Positions 8,592 to 16,100 of a stretch of DNA of 26,140 nucleotides are shown here, piece by piece. Below the pieces are notes generated by a model that saw only the letters and a program-made list of their open reading frames with translations, was not told where the DNA came from and did not search any database. A program made the position numbers and the translations under genes. The first letter of the stretch is position 1; each line of letters begins with the position of its first letter. This DNA is from a virus. The DNA is taken from IMG/VR virus record IMGVR_UViG_3300035158_000282, positions 1 through 26,140 of that record; one strand, written 5' to 3'.

Positions 8592-8860
8592 TCTCTCAGC
8601 CTCACCACAAGATGGTTGCCCCAACTCACAACGCCCTGAATCCCGTACCTCACGCCATCCTCAAGTATATCGCCCCTACCAACGATGCGATCAGTTTCAT
8701 CAATATCAAGAGTATTCGTGTACATTCTATACTCCACCTCAATCGACTCGCGGTCTTGAAATGCCTGCTCCTTCGAACTAATCGGCTCAATCTGACATCT
8801 CACGCCTCTCAACTTCGTAGACCATGTTACGTCAGATCCAAGCAATTCATTCTCTGACAA
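8582..8860 (-). CDS. Probable head closure / head-tail adaptor protein
   Basis: A protein of about 92 residues with predicted small beta-barrel character. KLRGVRCQIEPISSKEQAF then IEVEYRMYTN, DRIVGRGDILEDGVRYGIQG and a final VRLREW strand match the layout of head-tail joining (head closure, SPP1 gp16-like) proteins, where 'g..y.I.gv' precedes the last strand. Its place between connector and gp10-like genes agrees. I chose TTG 8860 because GAGGAG lies six bases upstream and this removes the overlap with the cupin gene. An in-frame GTG at 8911 would give 109 residues but lacks a clear ribosome-binding site and overlaps the cupin by 35 bases. Confidence 0.65.
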   Translation of the reverse strand: MSENELLGSDVTWSTKLRGVRCQIEPISSKEQAFQDRESIEVEYRMYTNTLDIDETDRIVGRGDILEDGVRYGIQGVVSWGNHLVVRLREWQ

Positions 8861-8876
8861 AGCTCGCTCCTCTACA

Positions 8877-9292
8877 TCAACTTTGTGATTTCTCCAACTT
8901 CTCCCCTTCACGATGAAGTGACTCCTCGGCAGGCTGAAGTATTACGACGAAAAGTGAACCCTTCTTTGCTCGCACAGCATGTGGAGTACCAGGATCAATC
9001 GAGTAACAATTATTGGGTCCTAAACAGACCGCATGTTCTCCAACATATATCTCTACCAATCCCTCTAACACAAGCATATGCTGGAAAGACTCTTTATGTG
9101 CGTGCCAGCTCAGACCATTAGGTTCTTCGGCTATGACGAAAAAAAAAAAACTTGAAATCTCGGATCATCAATCAACAGGTACATTGTCATGGTGTCAGTG
9201 TGGAAACCATTAGCATTCTCACGCATCATCTTGTCGATAGCTTTAAGCTTATCAACCGCCTCATCAATATCTCTTATCCTGTCTACTGTCAT
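8877..9292 (-). CDS. Cupin-domain protein, reading frame interrupted at a T12 tract
   Basis: ATG 9292 overlaps the previous stop as ATGA. The first frame gives MTVDRIRDIDEAVDKLKAID and continues to DDPRFQVFFF, then hits a TAG at 9133-9131 just past twelve T's (9150-9139). A one-base backward shift in the tract continues as VIAEEPNGLSWHAHKESFQH and on to the stop at 8877, giving 138 residues in all. The joined protein has a cupin motif 1 (G60, H64, H66, G78) and a motif 2-like segment (SIDPGTPHAVRA, H105). Without the join, the downstream frame alone (ATG 9077, 66 residues) loses both H-x-H residues. The usual motif 1 Glu is not in its expected place. It may bind metal or a small ligand. Why a cupin sits in a head-tail gene block is unknown. 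Confidence 0.65.
9139..9150 (-). other. T12 homopolymer (frameshift or slippage site) inside the cupin gene
   Basis: Twelve consecutive T's on the coding strand. Thirteen or ten T's would join the two halves of the cupin in one frame. A U-UUU-UUU type run supports -1 ribosomal slippage, and long T/A runs also support polymerase slippage. A base-count error in assembly gives the same picture. Confidence 0.8.
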
Positions 9293-9546
9293 CCGAAAAT
9301 CACCCTAGCGACGGTGAAAATAATTGCGGAAATAACCACAGAGGTAATAGCAGCCCACACGATTGATTTACCTTTCAAAATCCAAACCTCCTTCTCAATG
9401 GTGGCTAACCTAACATCAATCTTGTGTAGATCTTTCCGTATATCATCAGGCATAGTCTTGATTTCTTCTCTCATCAAATCTACACTCTCGGTTACTTTAC
9501 CACGCCAACGCTCCCACCCATTCGGAGGTCCATTATAATCAGACAT
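9289..9546 (-). CDS. Small membrane protein with coiled coil and C-terminal TM helix (holin-like candidate)
   Basis: An 85-residue protein with a soluble, charged N-terminal half predicted as coiled coil (MREEIKTMPDDIRKDLHKID then VRLATIEKEVWILKGK), followed by one transmembrane helix at about 61-84 (SIVWAAITSVVISAIIFTVA) and almost no tail. This layout is common for small phage proteins annotated as holin-like, XhlA-like or tail-associated membrane proteins, but no lysin gene lies nearby, so a lysis role is only a guess. ATG 9546 overlaps the connector gene by eight bases with GGATGAG upstream. Its end overlaps the cupin start. Confidence 0.55.
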   Translation of the reverse strand: MSDYNGPPNGWERWRGKVTESVDLMREEIKTMPDDIRKDLHKIDVRLATIEKEVWILKGKSIVWAAITSVVISAIIFTVARVIFG

Positions 9547-10402
9547 CGTATCTCATCCACATTCTAAGCCTATATCTCAAGTCTTCCCCGAGGAAGTCTT
9601 TCGCAACTTCCTCACGATAAGAGCCTACTTTCTCAAGCGTCAGCAATGGGTCTCGGCCATGCTTAAAGTAGTAGACTGCTGCTACGTCACAGACAAGATC
9701 TTGTAGCTCTTTTGGTATAGTAGCGTAACCCGCCACATACACCACACGTATGTTATCCCAACCTTCAGTCCATCCAGCCTTCCTATACAGTATACCCAAA
9801 TCCTCATCCACATCATAGCTACTTGAGCTCACTGTATCCCAAGAGCTTCCGTCCCACGTTGATGCGGAGGTGATAGAGCTAACAGGATAATTCTGAAGGT
9901 AAAGTTTCTTATCTCCATTACCAGATATTATTTCAGTGTAGGTGTCCTGCTCAAAATGCCTGTAGCACCATCTCTCAATCCAGTCGCTAACTTGATCAAG
10001 TAGTGAACCGAGCCAGTAGTTTCTCTCGCCCTCTAGCGCAACGCGATTTGTATACCCAGTGCAAGAGGTCTCCTCGGTATAAGAAAGTGAGCTGGACAAA
10101 GCACTACCGTGATTGTAGGTGATGGTGATCCAGTCACTATCATAAGACTCAATAGCACTGGTTATCTCATCTACTGTCTCATAATCCTCGAAGGCGAATT
10201 CAGTTGGATAGCCCGAGGTTGTGGTGGTAGTGGTGCCTAAACTTACGTCAATTACGACAGCATCAGTGGTAACAGCGACCGTAGCAGAACCAGACCCCGA
10301 GTACCAAATTTCAAAGAACTCGATCTCGAGGTCGCGGTGTCCGCTTAGGCCAACCAGCCCCAGTCGCATTTTCAAACGATCTCTGGTTGTTAATCTGGCC
10401 AT
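9539..10402 (-). CDS. Head-tail connector (gp6-like adaptor) with an inserted Thr-linked segment
   Basis: 287 residues, about twice the usual size of this adaptor family. It opens TTRDRLKMRLGL. The middle and C-terminal part (LGSLLDQVSDWIERWCYRHFEQDTYTE, then LQNYPVSSITSA, VVYVAGYATIPKELQDLVCD, KDFLGEDLRYRLRMWMRYDV) matches the gp6-like head-tail connector pattern, where 'D..id.as..ie.yc.r.f' follows almost directly on the N-terminal helix. Here about 100 residues (roughly 25-130) are inserted between them: a beta-rich stretch with a TTTTTT linker and many Ser/Thr. ATG 10402 sits directly after the upstream stop with no clear Shine-Dalgarno, so translation is probably coupled. It sits on the portal ring in related phages. 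Confidence 0.75.
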   Translation of the reverse strand: MARLTTRDRLKMRLGLVGLSGHRDLEIEFFEIWYSGSGSATVAVTTDAVVIDVSLGTTTTTTSGYPTEFAFEDYETVDEITSAIESYDSDWITITYNHGSALSSSLSYTEETSCTGYTNRVALEGERNYWLGSLLDQVSDWIERWCYRHFEQDTYTEIISGNGDKKLYLQNYPVSSITSASTWDGSSWDTVSSSSYDVDEDLGILYRKAGWTEGWDNIRVVYVAGYATIPKELQDLVCDVAAVYYFKHGRDPLLTLEKVGSYREEVAKDFLGEDLRYRLRMWMRYDV

Positions 10403-10771
10403 TTATGTAGTGGTGGATTCAACCGCCCAGTCACCAGAACTCATCTTGACGGTCCAGTTGTTATTGCTCCCCGCCGTTAGGGTCAAATGAGACCACTGAG
10501 TAGAGGTGCTGAAGCCATAGTCGTCTGCCACCGAATCTCCCTCATGAGCTACAACAGTAAGCGTATTCGCTCCACACACCACCATGATGTAGATAACAGA
10601 ACCCCCAGCTTCATCAATGTCAGGAAGAACCATCTCCACATCCCCACTTCCCGTATCAACCAACAGGACTCCGCCGGTGTGGGAGGAGTTAAGCTCGATA
10701 TCAGAGTCAATCGCAAAAACAATGCGATCTGCTTCGCCTTGTGCTTTATCTGTGCTCGGTCTAGTGAGCAT
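10403..10771 (-). CDS. Small beta-rich structural protein, possible capsid decoration
   Basis: 122 residues, no family recognised with confidence. The sequence is rich in beta strands and small residues (GGVLLVDTGSGDVEMVLPDI, SVIYIMVVCGANTLTVVAHE, then WSHLTLTAGSNNNWTVKM), like jelly-roll or trimeric decoration and fibre modules. It ends in a short Thr tail (AVESTTT). It has a strong ribosome-binding site (AAGGAG seven bases before ATG 10771) and lies just after a terminator-like hairpin following the capsid genes. A role on the capsid surface is inferred from neighbours only. Confidence 0.55.
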   Translation of the reverse strand: MLTRPSTDKAQGEADRIVFAIDSDIELNSSHTGGVLLVDTGSGDVEMVLPDIDEAGGSVIYIMVVCGANTLTVVAHEGDSVADDYGFSTSTQWSHLTLTAGSNNNWTVKMSSGDWAVESTTT

Positions 10772-10790
10772 TACAGTCTCCTTCGAAAGG

Positions 10791-10863
10791 AAAAACGTGG
10801 GGAGCTAAGCCCAGCACAAGTGGGCAAGGGAGATGAAGAAGATATCAGCCTAACTCCCCACGT
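10791..10863 (-). terminator. Terminator/attenuator-like hairpin after the capsid genes
   Basis: On the minus strand, ACGTGGGGAG (10863-10854) pairs perfectly with CTCCCCACGT (10804-10795) and is followed by TTTT then CC (10794-10789). The 49-base loop contains a second hairpin, GCCCA (10825-10821) with TGGGC (10813-10809). A ten-pair GC-rich stem plus a T run is terminator-like, though the loop is unusually large. It lies in the only sizeable gap (10772-10874) in the head operon and could reduce read-through from the highly expressed capsid genes. Confidence 0.6.
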
Positions 10864-10874
10864 AATCGCCCTGT

Positions 10875-11342
10875 TTAAGTAGTAGTAGTAGTAGTGCAAT
10901 CGAGGGAATCGGTCGTCTTGACGTTCTCATCCCGCATGTAGGGCATCCCGCCCACAACGGAAGCACCATCAAGAGCCTGACCTTCATCGTGATAGAAAGC
11001 AAGAGCGACGTAGCCAAACCCGCCGTCCGTATCTACTTCCGTCTCACGAGCCTCTGCGATACACATAAGACTCTGCTCACCATCAGCCTCGAGAGTCACC
11101 TCGTCCCCGAGATCCTTGGCGTCAGAGCCATCGGCATCCGTAGCCTGCCTCCAATAAACATGCAAGGTTGTGCCGTCGGATGCACAACGAACAAGAGCCA
11201 TCCCAACCCCTCGCCGCCATTCGTGAATATTAACCCACGCAGACGTTTCCACAGTCTCCGATGCGATAGACTGCGGAGGGGTTCCGATAGCAAAGTCCGC
11301 AATTTCACGGATCTGAACGTTGGTGTTTGCGTATAGAGCCAT
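10875..11342 (-). CDS. Small head protein downstream of major capsid, poly-Thr C-terminus
   Basis: 155 residues, family not recognised. ATG 11342 has AGGAGG seven bases upstream, as strong as any site here, and follows the major capsid stop by twelve bases, so abundant expression with the capsid is likely. The chain looks like a beta-rich fold (TSAWVNIHEWRRGVGMALVR, TTLHVYWRQATDADG, GFGYVALAFYHDEGQ). It ends LDC followed by six Thr, all ACT codons, just before the stop. Position and expression signals suggest a capsid decoration or head-stabilising protein; this is inference. Confidence 0.6.
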   Translation of the reverse strand: MALYANTNVQIREIADFAIGTPPQSIASETVETSAWVNIHEWRRGVGMALVRCASDGTTLHVYWRQATDADGSDAKDLGDEVTLEADGEQSLMCIAEARETEVDTDGGFGYVALAFYHDEGQALDGASVVGGMPYMRDENVKTTDSLDCTTTTTT

Positions 11343-11354
11343 AGTCAGTCCTCC

Positions 11355-12464
11355 TTATGCAGTGTGGATGTTCTTGAGGATGTAGAAATTCTCAGGAACG
11401 CGAGGACCGCCGTCCACACGCCTGATTCCACGGAAGACTGTCTGGTTCTGCTCGAAGGCATCGGACGCCACATCCGAAGACTTCATGGAGATGCCATCCC
11501 GCTTCTGGACGATCATAAACTCAGACCAATCGGCCAGAACGATAAACGTACGATTAGCAAGCGTGTCACCATCGTAGTCCATGTTCCCAGGGATCTGACG
11601 AGAGTAGTACACAGGGACGCCAAGGAGCGAATCAGGCTCGCCCTTAGTCATGTCGCCCTGCGACCAAATGTGGCGATCATTAGTATCCTTCAACTGTCGG
11701 ATGATACCCTTCATGGTCGGGTTCATCAGCCAAGAAGTATACTCACCACTCACGTTCTCCACAGCCGTCTGGGCGTCGATGAGAGTATCAAAACCGTCTG
11801 CACCATCAAGCTGAGCATTCACGTTAACATCGTTAACCTCGGAGAGATGGTAAATCCCAAGAGGTTCAGTCCCGCCGTCACCAATGAGGAAAGCCTCATC
11901 TTCGGCAAGCGCAAGGACCTTAGCGATGTCGTTCGTAACCAACCTGTCTGCCGCAGGCGTAGAGTCTTCCAGAAGCGTATTCGGGATACGAGCAAATCCT
12001 GCAACCGTCTTCAGGACCAGCTCAATGTCTCCCCAACGCACTTCCTGATCAACATCATCCTCGATGTCTGAATTGTCACCAACCCATGCGTAGTCGGATG
12101 CCTGAGTCTGTCGAGGCATCTGAAGCGTATTGGTATTGGGGAGATTCACGACCTGCGGATTCAGAGAACGGATTACGGCCCGCTTCCTAATCAGCGGGAT
12201 AATCTGCTCCTGAATCTTCGGGTGAACCAGAAGCCCACCTTCCGTACCAACATCCTCAGAGTACTTCATTGCCTCTTCATACAGAGACGCTTCCTTCTTC
12301 GCATGAGACCAATTTCCAGTAGCAACACCACGAAGATACTTCGAGATGCTGATGTGCTCATCATCCTCTGTATCCGAGTTACCACTGGACTTACGTGCAT
12401 TAGCCTCCATCAACGGGTCGAGAACCCCGTGGAGGCTGTCCTTGAGAATATCCTTCAGTTCCAT
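11355..12464 (-). CDS. Major capsid protein, HK97 fold
   Basis: 369 residues. Features of HK97-type capsid proteins are visible: a charged, helical N-terminal region (about 1-75) like a delta/scaffold domain, then VGTEGGLLVHPKIQEQIIPL, the segment around SDYAWVGDNSDIEDDVDQEV and LVLKTVAGFARIPNTLLEDS (typical 'K..g....S.ELl.DS'), and FLIGDGGTEPLGIYHL (typical 'GtG...P.Gi'). The C-terminal half carries LLGVPVYYSRQIP and ADWSEFMIVQKRDGI. ATG 12464 overlaps the scaffold stop (TAATG) with GAGGAGG upstream. With a protease domain encoded two genes upstream, cleavage of the N-terminal region during maturation is expected from the HK97 model, but the site cannot be fixed here. Confidence 0.92.
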   Translation of the reverse strand: MELKDILKDSLHGVLDPLMEANARKSSGNSDTEDDEHISISKYLRGVATGNWSHAKKEASLYEEAMKYSEDVGTEGGLLVHPKIQEQIIPLIRKRAVIRSLNPQVVNLPNTNTLQMPRQTQASDYAWVGDNSDIEDDVDQEVRWGDIELVLKTVAGFARIPNTLLEDSTPAADRLVTNDIAKVLALAEDEAFLIGDGGTEPLGIYHLSEVNDVNVNAQLDGADGFDTLIDAQTAVENVSGEYTSWLMNPTMKGIIRQLKDTNDRHIWSQGDMTKGEPDSLLGVPVYYSRQIPGNMDYDGDTLANRTFIVLADWSEFMIVQKRDGISMKSSDVASDAFEQNQTVFRGIRRVDGGPRVPENFYILKNIHTA

Positions 12465-13120
12465 TAGTCGGAGCCCTCCTCAATAGTTTCTTGGACCGCT
12501 TCCTTGACGGCCTGCGCGATTGCCTGCTTCTGCTCGTCCGTGAACAACTCATCTTCGGAGTCATCTTCAGGGTCTTCCTCGACCTCTACTTCTGGCTCCT
12601 CTGACTTCATGCTCTCAATAAGTGTGAGCAATCCGAGCTTTTCAGCAGCAAGAGCGTCTTCAAGGGTGAGTTCACCCTCTTCCTTCTTAGCGCCTCCAGA
12701 CAGCAATGTAGCAAGACCTTTAGAGATTTCGTCGAGTTTAGCCTCAAGGGCCGCCGTGTCAACTTCCACCTCCATAGTCTTGTCCTCATCGCCAGCCTCG
12801 CCATAGCTCTCGCCATAGCCAGCGGCGCGTGCCAAAACCGCGACTGCCTTCTTCACCTCAGACGGGAGATCGTCAACCCACTTAGACAGAACGCGGAGAG
12901 CATTCTTGATTGCTTCCTTGGCATCGTCCGAAACCTCAGACGCCTTCTCACAATCAGTGAAAGTTGACTCGACCTCATCATCCAGAGGGAAGGCTTCACG
13001 GATTTCCTTTTCGAATTCGTCCATACCTTCCTCCTTTTTGACGTAGAACCACTTTCGATTGGCCGGATTCCGAACCAAACTCAAGATACTAGGTCGAATT
13101 GCTATTAGTTCCATAGCCAT
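12464..13120 (-). CDS. Acidic scaffold-like protein with XkdF-type N-terminal motif
   Basis: About 218 residues. The N-terminus IAIRPSILSLVRNPANRKWF followed by YVKKEEG strongly resembles the 'iSLV..PAN...F.i.K' stretch I associate with XkdF-type prohead proteases, but no protease motif follows. Instead the chain is acidic and helical (EKEIREAFPLDDEVE, SKWVDDLPSEVKKAVAVLAR, a VDTAALEAKLDEISKGLATL coiled coil, then EVEVEEDPEDDSEDE), as expected for an internal scaffold lying just before the major capsid gene. ATG 13120 is preferred because GGAGG is eight bases upstream; the in-frame GTG at 13135 overlaps that site. Confidence 0.7.
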   Translation of the reverse strand: MAMELIAIRPSILSLVRNPANRKWFYVKKEEGMDEFEKEIREAFPLDDEVESTFTDCEKASEVSDDAKEAIKNALRVLSKWVDDLPSEVKKAVAVLARAAGYGESYGEAGDEDKTMEVEVDTAALEAKLDEISKGLATLLSGGAKKEEGELTLEDALAAEKLGLLTLIESMKSEEPEVEVEEDPEDDSEDELFTDEQKQAIAQAVKEAVQETIEEGSD

Positions 13121-13145
13121 ATTACCTTCCTCCACTTAGTAGTCT

Positions 13146-13174
13146 ACTGTATAGCCTAGAGGTATGCAAGTCAA
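13146..13174 (-). promoter_or_regulatory. Candidate sigma-70 promoter for scaffold and capsid genes
   Basis: Minus-strand TTGACT (13174-13169) followed after 17 bases by TACAGT (13151-13146), or after 15 bases by TATACA (13153-13148). It lies in the 50-base gap before the scaffold gene and ends at a position giving a leader of about 20 bases. The match is partial; no experimental support. Confidence 0.4.
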
Positions 13175-16100
13175 GACTCTATTTTTCGTCTCATAACTCT
13201 ACCTTCCCACGAGAAACCTCTAATCTCTTCATTTTTTACTAGCACCCAAACATTAGGATCATTTATTCGAATTGTCATATACCAATCTCCAGCCTTTACA
13301 ATACCCCCTGCTTTTTGAGTATCCTCTTCTGCTTGGAAGCATTCAAGAACAGTTGCACGGAAAAATTTATCGTGATCTGTAGAAAACTTCAGACCATGCT
13401 CCATGAAGTAGTACATGGCATCTCGAATAACCGTTGAGTTTGCCTTCTCGCCATCAGTATCGAAACGATCTGCTTGGTACACGACGCCCCCAACGATTTG
13501 TAAATCTTCGTTCTTAGTCATCATTTTGAAGCCGAGCTTTACGTTAGGAGAATCTTCACTATAGGCAGCAGTCCATATATTGCTACCGGATTCTTCTCGC
13601 GCAATTACAATTGTCTTTTCGCCTTCAAGATCAAACTTCTTGACGCTGGCCGAATCCTCTAATATCTTCACCCCGCCTTCTGCCACAACGTCAGCCCAAG
13701 CAGGTGTCTCCTTTGTCGGGTTGAGCGCGGTACCAGCATCCAGTTCCGACGAATCACTAATACTCCAAAGCTTATCCGTGCCTTCCTCAGACGGGACAGC
13801 CATAACATTTTCTTCTCTTGGATCACCATCCATCTCAAAGTGGTATGTTTTACCACCATCCTTTACGAGAAGATCATATATTTCGGTAGAAGGCCCAAAT
13901 CTAACCACGTACTGGCCTCTCCACCATCTACGAACAAGACGGTACTTACTCTCACTCTTGAACCGGTAGGCGTAGTAGTACTCACCATCAAACACAATAT
14001 TCGAATCTTCAAATACGTCTTCGATCTTACTTGACTTGGATTTTATAAGCCAGTTACCCTCAGCCTTCCGTATGTACCGTCGAAGCTCTACAAGGGGAAC
14101 TGAATCATCAGCAAGAACGAATAGGCTGGCACTCAGGTTATTTTTGATGGTCTCCCTCCAGTCAGGAGACGACATAGGCTCCACGTATGAACTGGACGGT
14201 GGGAGTTCTGGTGCCTGCTTTTTCTCTTCCTCTTCAGGAACACCTAACTCATGCACCTCGAACTCCTTAATCAACTCATCTCGAACACTTTTACGCTTAC
14301 TCTCGTCATCGAATTTCCAGTACTGATATTTCTCTGGAATATTCTTCTTAACATTGGTTGGTAGACAAGAGAAGTCTTTCGGGGGAATCCAATCTTTCTC
14401 TCCACTTTGAAGAACATAAGGTGTTTGCTCTTTCGGCTTCATCATAATCCAATAGAAAGCACTCCGTGGAGTTTCCTCCTCATCACTTGGAGGCAAAACC
14501 TCAGCCTTATTGGATTTTATTGTACTCTCTCGTTGTTCGTTCCAACCAGAAATCTCGTCTTCTTTAGGAGGCGAACTTTCCATATACTGTTCAGCTTTTC
14601 GGTAAGCTTTCCAGTAGGAGGTATCAAAACTCTCATCATCCTTACTCGGAGGCAAGAGAGGGAAATAAACTGATCTCAGAACATCAACTATCTTGGCAAA
14701 ATATTTGAGTAGAGCTTCCATATCCCACTCGCCCCACTCTTCTCCGGCACTCAATTTGGGATACCCGGAGTTGCCTAGGTAGCGAAGATCCGCCAGCAGC
14801 TCAGGCCAGCGAGTCTCCGGATGAGCAAGATCGTAGTCTATCCCTTCCACATTGAACTGCTCGAGGCTAAGTTTCTCAGCATTTGAGAGAGATTGACTAA
14901 TATAACCAGCCAGCCCGTCCCACCAATCTTTCCAATCCGACTCACCATACCACGTTTTACCAGCAATACAGATACGAGGTCGATTCTCCGCACCCATATC
15001 ACACCGAGCATAATAACCGTTATCGGGGGTGTGAAGTGATTTTGCAACAGATTCCGAGAGGCCATCATCGTTAAGACGGATCACAATATAAGTAGGACGG
15101 TCTTCACCGTGGCCCTCACAGCTAGCACGAACCTCAATCAAGTCTATTTCAGATAGGGCGTCCAACCACTCGTCCTTTAGATGTTCATCTACTCTCAAAC
15201 CATTCCAGTCACGTTCTCCATGCTCAGTACGTCCTCTCAACATCTCATCGGGTTCTTCACCATAGACTGTGGTGTAGGCGAGAGTAGGTGAGTTAGTCCA
15301 CTTTGAAGCTTTACGACTTATCTGTCGGAAAATAATACGGCCTTCAAGCGCCTTACCATCGAAGAAGTACTCATGGAAGTAGGGCTTCTGAGCACCGTAC
15401 GCCATTTTACCTTCGTCCACAATATGGAAGACGCCTGGGTACTCCTTGGTGGCACCAACTTCTCCCGCAGGCGAAACCCCTTCAACCTTCAACCATTCTG
15501 AAGGCTCTTTCTTCTTAGGGGCACACCGAATATTTGCACGTTGAATACTCCCGCTTCGAGTCTGTCGTTTATCGAACTCGCCTGTTTTCCAATTGATCTT
15601 GAAGGAGTCCGGATCAGCATCCTCACTTACCGCCTGACTCATAGCTGTAACCGGCTCATCAATCTCACCTTCTTGCTGGTCCATAAGGGTCCAACCAATC
15701 AGGTAATCATTGTGTTCGATCCTCAAATCACCATGAACAGATTTCCCTCGATAGTGATGCTGTACAACATAGTTGTACTCTTTATCGCCGCCGTCAGGCC
15801 AATCTCCATCGGATTTCTGATCTTGAATAGACAAAATACCCTCATCCTCAGCAGCGTCAATCACCGCATCAACTGTGTCGGCTTCCTTCCGTTCTGAAAC
15901 ACCAATGAATCGAGGCACCCAAGCAGTTACATCCACCTGACCATCCTTATCTTCAACATTCACAGTCTCGGCCTCCACCTCGATAATATCGCCCACGTTG
16001 GCTTTAACTTTAGTGGAGAAGGTATAGCCAACATCCTCATACGTTTCGCCACCTACCTCCACAGGTGTGGCGGGGTTTGGAGATTTAATAGCATAGCGAT

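Noticed and set aside
9289-9546. Firm holin assignment
   Set aside because: One TM helix and a coiled coil are compatible, but there is no endolysin or spanin nearby, so only a holin-like candidate is stated.
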